Origin: JADZAA01 sp039810485
Lineage (GTDB): Bacteria; Bacteroidota; Ignavibacteria; Kapaibacteriales; UBA961
Length of the DNA stretch: 24,075 nucleotides
Reading direction: 5' to 3'
Assembly: GCA_039810485.1 (NCBI GenBank)
Contig: JBDHXA010000045.1
Coordinates: forward strand, 1-24,075
The position numbers and the translations under genes were made by a program. The notes under the pieces are model-generated. The model did no database searches, was not told where the DNA came from, and saw nothing but the letters and a program-made list of their open reading frames with translations. Positions 16,883-24,075 of this stretch are shown here, one piece after another (the first letter of the stretch is position 1; every line of letters starts with the position of its first letter).

Positions 16883-17511
16883 TCTTAAAAATGTTAAATT
16901 TTTGGATATCTACAGTAATTACATCAATTGTTTGCTGCTGCTTTTTTCTATGGTTTGATGTACCGATTGCTGTGTATTTTCATGGGTTATCTCAAGAATG
17001 GTGGGTAGGCGCTGCAAATATGTTGACAGAAGCAGGAGATTCAAAATGGACTCTTGTACCGTCATTAATCATTATGATTATTTTTTGGCGCCGCAATCGT
17101 GATATTGCGCGAAAATCATGGTTTGTTTTTGTTTCTATTGCCGGATCTGGAATAATAGTCAATATTATTAAGGTTGTGGTATGTCGCTTTAGACCAATAC
17201 AATATTTTGAGCATGAACTGTATGGTTTTGATTTTCTTGCTTTTATTGCAGATTTCGGTAGAAACTCCTTTCCATCCGGTCATTCTGCAACAGCTCTAAG
17301 CGTTGCGGTTTCCTTAGGATTGTTGCTTCCGAAATATCGTACAATTTTCTGGGTAGCAGGCATTGCCGTCGCTTTCAGCCGCATAGTCATAGCAATACAC
17401 TATTGCAGCGACGTGCTTGCTGGCATGCTTATCGGTGTTTATTGGACAATTTTTATGCATCGTTTGATAATCGCACGCAAAAACATTGAAATGAAGCAAA
17501 CCAAAAAATAG
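16879..17511 (+). CDS. PAP2-family membrane phosphatase
   Basis: This 210-residue integral membrane protein has about five hydrophobic helices. It carries the three-part acid phosphatase signature: K-VVVCRF-RP, FPSGHSAT (with PSGH) and SR-IVIAIH-YCSD. Family members dephosphorylate lipid phosphates such as phosphatidylglycerophosphate, undecaprenyl diphosphate or lipid A; the substrate cannot be chosen from the sequence. The ATG overlaps the fmt stop by four bases. An internal Met at codon 5 is an alternative start. It is close to a second phosphatase domain (PgpA) on the opposite strand, so it need not serve phosphatidylglycerol synthesis, and undecaprenyl-PP recycling is equally plausible. 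The tail is basic (MKQTKK) and the stop is TAG. Confidence 0.85.
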   Translation: MILKMLNFWISTVITSIVCCCFFLWFDVPIAVYFHGLSQEWWVGAANMLTEAGDSKWTLVPSLIIMIIFWRRNRDIARKSWFVFVSIAGSGIIVNIIKVVVCRFRPIQYFEHELYGFDFLAFIADFGRNSFPSGHSATALSVAVSLGLLLPKYRTIFWVAGIAVAFSRIVIAIHYCSDVLAGMLIGVYWTIFMHRLIIARKNIEMKQTKK

Positions 17512-18050
17512 AAACGTATTCAAATATAATTTGGCGAATTCAAATCGTAGTATCACTATATAAAAGCGCTAAATGCTCTTTCCGTTCCTTTCAAGCTCCC
17601 GTCTTAATTCGCAGATTCAACACTAAAGCGCAACTTTAGAAATAAATAGAAGCTTGTGTAAAGTGTGATAGTGCAACAATCCAATCACGAGTTCATAAAT
17701 GAGCCCACTCAGAAAAGTCGACTAATATTTCAAATCAAAGAAAGCATGGGAAAAAATATAGTTTTTACTCATTTTTAAAAAATAAATCGTAAAAGCACGA
17801 CTTTTGTAGCTCGAAAAAATATATTTTTTAGAAAAATAGCGAATCTTTCGCCTGCAATTTTTATAAAATACCTTTTCGGAGCGGGCGCATAAATTATTTT
17901 CAAAATATGACAAAAGTCAATTGAAGGCATATTGTGATGATATAATTTTGCTTTTGAAATTAAGATAAACAATCAAATCTTCATAAGATTTAGAACAATG
18001 TGATTCTCATTATTAAAAGAAGTATTATTCATTATTTACATGGTGACGCG
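17512..18050. other. 539-base intergenic region, no supported gene
   Basis: Only tiny open frames occur here, none with a convincing start or family. The left part holds a near-repeat of ATTCAAAT (around 17519 and 17539). The middle is extremely AT-rich and includes a perfect 16-base palindrome of A6-TATA-T6 type (17814-17829) and a short AAAAG/CTTTT stem (17791-17804). The right end carries the candidate promoter described separately. I see no tRNA, no riboswitch and no obvious non-coding RNA. Confidence 0.5.
17921..17950 (+). promoter_or_regulatory. Candidate Bacteroidota-type promoter upstream of the YceI-porin-YceI genes
   Basis: TTG at 17921-17923 and TAATTTTG at 17943-17950 are separated by 19 bases, matching the known Bacteroidota -33/-7 arrangement (TTG, spacer of about 19-21, TAnnTTTG). 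It would give a leader of about 95 bases before the ATG at 18051. The match is short and could arise by chance in AT-rich DNA. Confidence 0.4.
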
Positions 18051-18629
18051 ATGAAAATAGTTCAATTAGCAATTGTGTTTGCAACTCTGATATGGGCAAA
18101 TAATTTAATGTATGCTGACAAATTTACAGCATCCTCACATTCAATGATAATTAGCGGGACATCTACTCTTCACGATTGGGAAGCGCCCGCAAAAACATTA
18201 ACTGCAAAGGGAGACATATCACTAAATGGAAATGATCTGCAAAATATTGCATCATTATCAGTTGTATGTGAAAGCAAGTCAATAAAAAGTGCTAAAGGCG
18301 AAAGTATGGATGAGAAAATTTATGAAGCTTTAAAAGCAGATGATTATTCATCAATTAACTATACTCTGTCAAAGGTAAAATCAATAACGAAAACTAATGA
18401 CGGTTGGAGTATTGAAACGAGTGGAAATCTAACTATTGCCGGACAGACAAGAGAAATCGATTTATCAGTAAAAGCAATCGTAAAAACGAATGGTGAAATT
18501 CAATTTATAGGAAAGAAAGCATTGAAACTATCAACATTTAATATTTCTCGTCCATCTGCAATGATGGGAATGATTAAGTGCGGAGATGATATTGTTCTTA
18601 CTTTTACCGTTACAATGAAAAAATCTTAA
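18051..18629 (+). CDS. YceI-like exported protein
   Basis: This 192-residue protein starts with a signal peptide (MKIVQLAIVFATLIWANN, cleavage near YA). The frame can be opened at a GTG at 18000, but that adds 17 residues ahead of the signal peptide and is rejected. The mature protein has the YceI pattern: IISGTSTLHDWEAPAKTL near the N-terminus, a mid-region KADDYSSINYTLSKV, and the C-terminal FNISRPSAMMGMIKCGDDIVLTF. The STLHDW variant is common in Bacteroidota YceI-like proteins. The fold is a lipocalin-like barrel that can bind an isoprenoid lipid. It is the first gene of a YceI-porin-YceI trio, 64 bases before the porin gene, downstream of a candidate promoter. Confidence 0.8.
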   Translation: MKIVQLAIVFATLIWANNLMYADKFTASSHSMIISGTSTLHDWEAPAKTLTAKGDISLNGNDLQNIASLSVVCESKSIKSAKGESMDEKIYEALKADDYSSINYTLSKVKSITKTNDGWSIETSGNLTIAGQTREIDLSVKAIVKTNGEIQFIGKKALKLSTFNISRPSAMMGMIKCGDDIVLTFTVTMKKS

Positions 18630-18693
18630 ATCAATTGAAACTGTTTTTTAATTAACATATATAAATATTTATCTTGTTCAACATCTTGAAAGT

Positions 18694-20034
18694 ATGGTCA
18701 TGAAACGTTTTATTAATGTAATGCTCTTTGCTCTTGCAACAACTATTGCAACCGCTTATGCTCAATTAGATATAATCCACAATTTGCGCTCTTATGACAA
18801 GAAGGGCATAGGAGTTTTCGAATCTCCTAAAGACGAAGTTCAAAAATATGAGGGATTAAAATTACGATTTGGTGCTGGATTTACACAGTAGTATCAAATT
18901 TTACAGCATAGTAATACTGCCTATGACAGCTCTGTTTACAAATTGATGCCAATAACCGGAGGATTTGGAACAGCAATGGCTAATTTATTTATGGATGTAC
19001 AGTTAGAAGATGGAGTACGGCTAAATGTTACGTCTTATCTTTCGGCGCGTCATCACAATGAAACGTGGATAAAAGGCGGGTATATTCAATTTGACAACTT
19101 GGCATTCCTTGGAGTTGACGCATTAAATGATATTATGAAGTATTTAACAATTCGTGTTGGACACATGGAAGTAAACTATGGAGATGCCCATTTTCGTCGC
19201 TCTGATGGTGGCGCAACATTACAGAACCCGTTTATGGATAATTACATAATAGATGATTTTGCAACAGAAATTGGAGCAGATGTGCTATTTCGCAGCAATG
19301 GATTTTTAGCGCTTGCCGGTGTTACAAATGGGGCAATCAAAGGTAGTGTTGATGTTGTAAAGTCAACGCCAATTGACAAGGACACATCAAAATCTCCTGC
19401 TTTTTTATTTAAACTTGGCTATGACAATAAAATTGGCGACGATATGAGATTGCGCCTTACTGGATCGGGCTATATGATCAACAGTGCGCAAAGCAATACT
19501 TTGTTTTGGGGAGATAGAACAGGATCAAATTATTGGATGGTTATGGAACCGACAACTGCTACATATACCGCAAATCCTTGGTCAGGCAGATTAAATCCAG
19601 CAATGTCAGATAAAGTAACCGCATTTCAATTAAACGCTTTTTTCAAAGCAAACGGTTTTGAGTTCTTTGGAACGTATGAAACTGCAACTGGAAGAAATGC
19701 TAATGACCGAGATCTAATAGCTGACCCAACAGGAAAAACGGCGTTGGATAGGAAGTTTAATCAAATTGCAGTTGATGCGCTCTATCGTTTTGGCGCCAAA
19801 GAAAATACTTATCTTGCTGCAAGATATAATGTGGTAAAAGGCAGCTTTTTAACAAGCAATCAAGCTGAACAAAGCGTTGATAGAATATCAATTGATGCAG
19901 GCTGGTTTGTAACTGAAAATATACTTGTAAAAGGTGAATATGTTACTCAAAATTACAAGGACTTTCCAACTAAGCACATTTTGTCAGGCGGTAAATTCGA
20001 CGGCATTGTGCTGGAAGCCGCCGTTGGTTTTTAA
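18694..20034 (+). pseudogene. Outer-membrane porin-like gene interrupted by an in-frame TAG
   Basis: Two frames, 18694-18891 and 18943-20034, are in the same reading phase and are separated by one TAG at 18889-18891 plus 17 readable codons (YQILQHSNTAYDSSVYKL). Together they form one barrel protein of about 445 residues: signal peptide (cleavage near AYAQ, or from Met at 18700), then a long strand-rich region with motifs YLTIRVGHMEVNYGDAHFRR and SYLSARHHNETWIKGGY, ending LEAAVGF with a terminal aromatic residue. In related proteins as I remember them, Gln is expected at the TAG position, so a single CAG-to-TAG change would explain it. The downstream frame is otherwise intact, so the lesion is recent, a sequencing error, or suppressed. 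Two YceI-like genes flank it. Confidence 0.7.
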
Positions 20035-20127
20035 ATAAAATCACTTATAAAAAAACATTGTTTGCTCTGTCGTTTCTAGTTTTAATAGTTTTCTTTAAAA
20101 TAATTGTTGATCGTTATTGATGGTGCA

Positions 20128-20745
20128 ATGATGAAAACCAGAATTTCTCTATTAGGATTAGCAATAATAGCTTCTGCTCAAATGAGTTTTATCGAGTCGC
20201 CTAATATGCGCTATACGTATGCTATTGAAGATGGAAGCCGCTTAATAATAGAAGGATCGAGTAATATAAATTCTTTCGGCTGCCTTGATAAGAGCAATTT
20301 TCCTCCAACACCATTTATGATGTCTGCAATTGATGACACGATTAGATTTACGAATGCTGTTCTCTTGCTTAAAACTAAGAATCTAGATTGTGATAACTCG
20401 AAAATGAATAAAGATTTGTGTAATGCCATGAAAGCCGATGAATATCCATATATTAAAGTAGAACTCCATAAAGCAATGATTCAAAGCGGGAGTTTTCAAG
20501 AATCAGGCGAATGGATTTATTTGAAAGCTATTGCCACTCTGACAATAACGAGCGTAGATAAGCTGGTTACAATGGAAGTGCAAGCAAAAAGAATTGCATC
20601 GAATAAATATCGTTTTAAAGCAATAAAAGAACTTCGCATGACTGATTTCAATATACAGCCTCCAAGCGCAATGCTTGGACTCATCAAGGTAAAAGATGCA
20701 ATCAGAATCAATTTTGATTTAACTGCGCAAGCTAAAGCGAATTGA
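20128..20745 (+). CDS. Second YceI-like exported protein of the trio
   Basis: This 205-residue protein has a short signal segment (MMKTRISLLGLAIIASAQM). The frame opens at a TTG at 20104, but the paired ATGs at 20128/20131 are the likely start. The body resembles YceI: IIEGSSNINSFGC, a central MKADEYPYIKVELHKA, and FNIQPPSAMLGLIKVKDAI, which parallels FNISRPSAMMGMIKCGDDI of the first YceI-like protein. It is a divergent paralogue of that gene, with extra residues between the first strands. The porin-like gene lies between the two copies, so the trio is probably one transcription unit. It is followed by a perfect hairpin. Confidence 0.72.
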   Translation: MMKTRISLLGLAIIASAQMSFIESPNMRYTYAIEDGSRLIIEGSSNINSFGCLDKSNFPPTPFMMSAIDDTIRFTNAVLLLKTKNLDCDNSKMNKDLCNAMKADEYPYIKVELHKAMIQSGSFQESGEWIYLKAIATLTITSVDKLVTMEVQAKRIASNKYRFKAIKELRMTDFNIQPPSAMLGLIKVKDAIRINFDLTAQAKAN

Positions 20746-20786
20746 TAGTAAGTCAAAAAACTTTTTTAAAGAAAATGCATTTATCA

Positions 20787-20818
20787 TAAGCCATTGATTT
20801 GCAAGAATCAATGGCTTA
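20787..20818. terminator. Perfect 13-bp hairpin after the YceI-porin-YceI genes
   Basis: TAAGCCATTGATT (20787-20799) and AATCAATGGCTTA (20806-20818) are perfect reverse complements around a six-base loop. It lies 41 bases after the second YceI-like stop and 164 bases before the OmpA-family start. No U-tract follows on the plus strand, so it may be a transcript-end stem or a Rho-type/processing site instead of a classic intrinsic terminator. Confidence 0.55.
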
Positions 20819-20939
20819 ATAATTATGAAATATATCTGCTCGTTAATAACAGTATATATTCATGCGCAAGCAAGTGAAATGAGATTGTTCTCTTATCTTA
20901 TTGTCAAATAACGCATAAATACCTTCGCGGCTAAATTCG

Positions 20940-20947
20940 TATATTTG
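20940..20947 (+). promoter_or_regulatory. Possible -7 element (TATATTTG) before the OmpA-family gene
   Basis: TATATTTG fits the Bacteroidota -7 consensus TAnnTTTG and lies 35 bases before the ATG at 20983. No TTG at the expected -33 distance is seen, so the match is only partial. Confidence 0.25.
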
Positions 20948-20982
20948 CAATTGCAGCACGTACTATTTCTTTCCTCTATTGC

Positions 20983-23190
20983 ATGACTCTACCGATAATT
21001 CGCTTTGTAGGAGTAAGAGTTTATCTTGCTCTTTTAGTTTGCATAGGAGCCGCATTGTCTTTTGATTGCGATGCCCAAGACACATTGCCATCACCCAAAA
21101 AACCTGCAATTGCTCCAAGAATACCATTATGGATAGGTTTTGGCGGTGGAATAAATTATCTGCAATTCTCAACTGACGGAAATTTACGATGTCTTGGCGA
21201 TCCGGCTTGCCCTGTTTATAATGGAGCCGGTATTTTTACACCATTGTTTGGCGGTTCTTTCGATTGGCGGTTAAGCGGTTCGTTAGGATTATTGCTTCGC
21301 GCAAATTATAACCTTGCGAATGTGTCTTTAACAGCCGAAGATAATCGAGCGAAAACCTTTGATGGTTCGGGAAATATCGTACCTTTAGTTCGACGTCATT
21401 CTCTTGAAATTTCTGCACCTCATATCAGCTTTGATATTTTGGCGGATATAATATTAGATAATATTCGATTTTTTGGAGGCGGAAACGCCACGTTTCTATT
21501 TGCTCCAAAATGGTCTTCAAATTCGACTATTCTTTCGCCCGGAAATGTAACTTTCGGAAACAATCGCCGCGACACATTATTTTTACCTGAAACCAAAATC
21601 ACCGATGCCTCATCATATCAACCCGGCATTACTGCGGGTTTTGGCTATGACTTCTATCTTAATCAAAAACTTATTCTAACTCCAGAAGTCTGCGGTACAT
21701 TGCCTTTATCTTCAATTATAAAAGTTGGAAATTTAAAAAAATCCTCAGTTGCTCTTTCATTATCTTTACGCTTTGGAAGCGGACTTGTAAAAACGGAAGT
21801 TAAGCGATTTCAACGGTTATTTGACACTGTAACCATTCAAAACCCGACATTTGCAGGAACAAGATTTTCATTCGGTAAAAATATCATGCAAATTGATGTA
21901 AATGAAACCGATGACACTCGTATCATTACCGAAACAACTATGCGGCGCGACACCGTTACTGTTGGTACAAAAAAAGTTGTTGAACCGCCAAAACCTATTG
22001 ATCCGACTGCTTCATTTTCGGTCTATGGCATAAACGGTAATGAAGCAAAATCACCTCTGACTGAATTTCTTGTTCGAGGTAGGTTTGTAACTGAGGCATT
22101 TCCTCTGTTGCCAATGCTGTTTTTTGAAAATAATTCTTCTACGCCGGCAAAGCGTTATCATCTTCTTGCTTCTTCCGAAGGATTTTCGGAAGATAAATTG
22201 CCACCCCATGTGCTTGATCAGCACAAAGAAATTCTTAATATCATAGGCAAGAGAATGAGCGACAACCCAAAAACTGAAATAACGCTGCGGGGCACTGCCG
22301 ACGAAACGACTGAAAACGCTGACTGTCATCTTGCAGAATCACGCGCTCGATATGTCAAAGACTATTTATCTACAGTTTGGGGCGTTGCTGAATCCAGAAT
22401 AAAGTTAGCGAGATTACGCAGAAAATGTGAGCCTGAAAGCCCTACAACTTCGCAAGTTGAAGCCGGTTATGCTGAAAATCGTCGAGTAGAAATAGAATCG
22501 GACGACGATGAAACATTGCTTGCTCCGGTTCTGCGAGCCAAATACATTGAATTGTCAAGTGCCGTGCCTGAAAAATTTGAAATTGATCCAAGCGCCAGCA
22601 TTGTTGATAAATTTCAATCATGGGAATTATCGGTTAAATATAAAAAAGCAATAATAGCAACAGAAATCGGAAAGGGCGCACCAATTTCCAAACAAATTAC
22701 TCTGCCTTACGACATTGCCCGCTCTATGCATACAGATGAAGCAGGAACAGTTGATATTGCAATGTTAATTACTGATGGAAACGGGAAAACAGCTAATCAT
22801 GAAATTGAGATCCCTGTCAAAAGAGATACAGTTCGCCAAGCTATAGCTCGTTTATCGCTTATGCACTTTCAAGTATTGAAAGACAAGCTTAATCGAGCTG
22901 CAAAAGCAGCAATAAAGCGCTTTATATCCGATTTAGGCGACGATGCAACTGTCAGCGTTGTTGGTTATACTGATAATCTCGGCGACCAAGAGTTAAATTC
23001 ACGCCTTTCGAGCAGACGCGCCGAAGAAGTAACTAATTATATTAAATTTCTAAAACCTTCAGTAAAAATTACTAGAAACGAAGGGGTTGCATCAACGAAA
23101 TATCCTCCGGGAATTACCTCGCATGAATTGCCTGAATCTCGTATTTTAAGCCGAACTGTGCAAATTGAAATTATTCGGAATTGGTGGTGA
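20983..23190 (+). CDS. Outer-membrane barrel protein with two OmpA-like domains
   Basis: This 735-residue envelope protein has a signal peptide to about residue 31 (cleavage near CDAQ). Residues about 45-265 are strand-rich and Gly/aromatic-rich, consistent with an outer-membrane beta-barrel (WIGFGGGINYLQF, ITAGFGYDFYLNQ). A first OmpA-like domain lies at about 375-505 (LFFENNSS, TLRGTADETTENADCHLAESRARYVKDYL split by a linker, ENRRVEIE). An Ig-like beta segment spans about 520-615. A second OmpA domain is at about 628-733 (VVGYTDNLGDQELNSRLSSRRAEEV) and carries the Asp and Arg used to bind diaminopimelate. It should tie the outer membrane to peptidoglycan. The second domain looks more canonical than the first. 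It has its own upstream region after a hairpin. Confidence 0.82.
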   Translation: MTLPIIRFVGVRVYLALLVCIGAALSFDCDAQDTLPSPKKPAIAPRIPLWIGFGGGINYLQFSTDGNLRCLGDPACPVYNGAGIFTPLFGGSFDWRLSGSLGLLLRANYNLANVSLTAEDNRAKTFDGSGNIVPLVRRHSLEISAPHISFDILADIILDNIRFFGGGNATFLFAPKWSSNSTILSPGNVTFGNNRRDTLFLPETKITDASSYQPGITAGFGYDFYLNQKLILTPEVCGTLPLSSIIKVGNLKKSSVALSLSLRFGSGLVKTEVKRFQRLFDTVTIQNPTFAGTRFSFGKNIMQIDVNETDDTRIITETTMRRDTVTVGTKKVVEPPKPIDPTASFSVYGINGNEAKSPLTEFLVRGRFVTEAFPLLPMLFFENNSSTPAKRYHLLASSEGFSEDKLPPHVLDQHKEILNIIGKRMSDNPKTEITLRGTADETTENADCHLAESRARYVKDYLSTVWGVAESRIKLARLRRKCEPESPTTSQVEAGYAENRRVEIESDDDETLLAPVLRAKYIELSSAVPEKFEIDPSASIVDKFQSWELSVKYKKAIIATEIGKGAPISKQITLPYDIARSMHTDEAGTVDIAMLITDGNGKTANHEIEIPVKRDTVRQAIARLSLMHFQVLKDKLNRAAKAAIKRFISDLGDDATVSVVGYTDNLGDQELNSRLSSRRAEEVTNYIKFLKPSVKITRNEGVASTKYPPGITSHELPESRILSRTVQIEIIRNWW

Positions 23191-23224
23191 TTTATATTTA
23201 ATACTTTGCAAATATTGCAACGCA

Positions 23225-23770
23225 ATGGCTAATATTAATATTCAGCGTCATTAGGAGCAAATCTACTCTCAAAAGTGCTCAGACGAGATGATCTACCATC
23301 AAATCGTGCCGCGTGCTTCATTGCAATTTATCCAATATTTCAATATGTCTATTGATGACGAAATTATAGATATAGGCAGCGGAGACAGTTCATTCGCTGA
23401 TTATTTGCTTTCTATAGATTACAAGTATATTATCGTGCTTGATATTTCAAAAACAGCCATTATTAGAGCGAAAGAACGATTGGTGAGACTAATCAGATAT
23501 GGCAACTTGGTTAACTTTAGATGTTTTAGAACACTTATCGCATCGCCATTATGATATCTATAACAATCGCACTGCCATCTATTTTATTGCTGAATATAAA
23601 GAAATTTAAAAAATAGGTTCTAGTCATGTCATATTCTATTGAGAATAATTGAATTATTGTCATTGGCACATATCTTGTTAAATATCTAAAATAATACAGC
23701 ACTTTAAATATGATACAATACTCTGAAACATCTATTGCTGCTCTCTTGCAACAAGATGACAATTGAATGT
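23225..23770 (+). pseudogene. Decayed class I SAM-dependent methyltransferase, truncated at the inverted repeat
   Basis: Homology to the family with WYQ..P..SL and IDIGGGDS motifs can be followed through several lesions. From ATG 23225 the frame reads MANINIQRH, then TAG (23252-23254, where Trp is expected), then EQIYSQKCSDEMIYHQIVP, and continues with the SAM-binding IIDIGSGDSSFADYLL and VLDISKTAIIRAKERL. Near 23480-23500 the frame shifts to TWLTLDVLEH and HYDIYNNRTAIYFIAEYKE, stopping at 23606-23608. A third frame from 23653 gives IIVIGTY and MIQYSETSIAALLQ. Similarity ends at 23770, exactly where the repeat begins. So there are at least two stops and two frameshifts and no C-terminus. Residue-level family comparison is from memory. 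The gene is dead. Confidence 0.75.
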
Positions 23771-23919
23771 ATGAGCCCCCTCTTAAAAGGGTGTTTATTT
23801 TATTGAAGGAAGTTAAAATAAAGATAATAAAATTCTTTATTTTATTAAAAAGTCCATGCAAAACAACAATATATGATCTATGATGATAATAATTGTCGGA
23901 GCTTTGATTGAAACCGGCA
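23771..23919 (-). repeat. Right copy of the 149-bp inverted repeat
   Basis: This is the reverse complement of 1-149 with three mismatches. Its inner edge (ATGAGCCCCCTCTTAAAAGGG) abuts the methyltransferase remnant, and its outer side continues into more sequence of the repeated gene, up to at least the window end. The AT-rich stem-loop and the imperfect palindrome seen in the left copy are conserved. The left copy is cut by the window edge, so the true repeat is probably longer. Confidence 0.85.
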
Positions 23920-24075
23920 TATTTCTGCCAGATAAATGCGATAATAATCGCTTTTTATGCGATTTCTGGCGCCCTTTGACATGGCTCTGCCACGAAGTTG
24001 GCTATGCGAACAATATTTATCCATAAACAACGACAGCACGACCATAGACGCTGCTTCTGAATGCCGCGATATTTT
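23878..24075 (-). CDS. C-terminal part of an unidentified repeated gene (partial)
   Basis: The minus strand is open from the window end to a TAG at 23880-23878, giving 65 residues that end CRFQSKLRQLLSS, identical to the tail encoded at 1-42. Upstream residues include HSEAASMVVLSLFMDKYCS and RGRAMSKGARNRIKSDYYR, a polar, basic and aromatic mix. I do not recognise the family. Being the coding part of an inverted, sharply bounded repeat, a transposase or other mobile-element protein is plausible, but no DDE, Tyr/Ser recombinase or reverse transcriptase motif is visible in this fragment. Confidence 0.45.
   Translation of the reverse strand, partial: KISRHSEAASMVVLSLFMDKYCSHSQLRGRAMSKGARNRIKSDYYRIYLAEICRFQSKLRQLLSS

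Noticed and set aside
18000..18050. GTG start that would lengthen the first YceI-like gene.
   Set aside because: It places 17 residues ahead of a normal signal peptide; the ATG at 18051 is better.
18889..23254. TAG reassigned to an amino acid, because two genes have an in-frame TAG (18889 and 23252).
   Set aside because: TAG closes intact genes here (FAH-family, uup, PAP2, the Ig protein), and the two sites would need different residues (Gln and Trp). The second gene is clearly decayed by frameshifts as well.
23880..24026. A 48-codon plus-strand frame at the right end, beginning ATG ATG ATA ATA.
   Set aside because: It lies opposite the longer minus-strand frame whose codons and stop are conserved in both repeat copies. 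It has no recognised family.
1..24075. CRISPR array, tRNA, rRNA or known riboswitch.
   Set aside because: No regularly spaced repeats and no cloverleaf, rRNA or riboswitch signature was seen on either strand by eye.

Overview
The window is AT-rich bacterial DNA from a member of the Bacteroidota/Chlorobiota (FCB) group. Three observations support this. Two secreted proteins end in type A T9SS (Por) C-terminal sorting domains. Nearly all genes have AT-rich leaders with no Shine-Dalgarno motif. Outer-membrane beta-barrels, OmpA-type and YceI-type proteins are abundant. The mix of a CxxCH-porin, choice-of-anchor-V-like proteins and a YceI-porin-YceI trio suggests a Kapabacteria- or Ignavibacteria-like lineage, but that placement is inference. 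The genetic code is standard: TAA, TGA and TAG all close intact genes.

Layout. (a) 1-149 is one copy of a repeat whose inverted copy lies at 23771-23919 (146 of 149 bases identical by my alignment). Both copies carry the end of the same unidentified gene, pointing into the window. (b) 173-7300, plus strand: a housekeeping series with def (peptide deformylase), an NAD-dependent epimerase/SDR, purH, a fumarylacetoacetase-family enzyme, an MscS channel and an Uup-type ABC-F ATPase. It ends at a bidirectional terminator hairpin (7305-7343). (c) 14600-7345, minus strand: seven closely spaced genes for cell-envelope redox or surface proteins. These are a CxxCH-tagged outer-membrane barrel, a small membrane protein, a YceI protein, a Tat-type Rieske protein, two T9SS-secreted proteins that share an N-terminal CxCH motif, and an outer-membrane barrel. 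(d) 15846-14776, minus strand: a PgsA-PgpA fusion covering two consecutive steps of phosphatidylglycerol synthesis. It is divergent from fmt and a PAP2 phosphatase (15956-17511). (e) 17512-18050 is a non-coding gap with a candidate Bacteroidota-type promoter. It leads into YceI, a porin (broken by an in-frame TAG) and a second YceI-like gene (18051-20745). A perfect 13-bp hairpin follows, then a large barrel protein with two OmpA domains (20983-23190). (f) 23225-23770 is a decayed SAM-methyltransferase pseudogene cut off at the right copy of the inverted repeat. After that comes the 3' part of the repeated, unidentified gene on the minus strand.

How it fits together. The plus-strand block at the start is core metabolism and translation. 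The centre and right are envelope biology: phospholipid synthesis, outer-membrane barrels, T9SS cargo and periplasmic lipid- or redox-binding proteins. The best candidate for an undescribed system is the seven-gene minus-strand cluster, which could link a Rieske centre and a lipid-binding YceI protein to a heme-tagged porin and T9SS-exported CxCH proteins. The inverted repeats look like ends of a multicopy, possibly mobile, element, and the methyltransferase remnant stops exactly at its edge.
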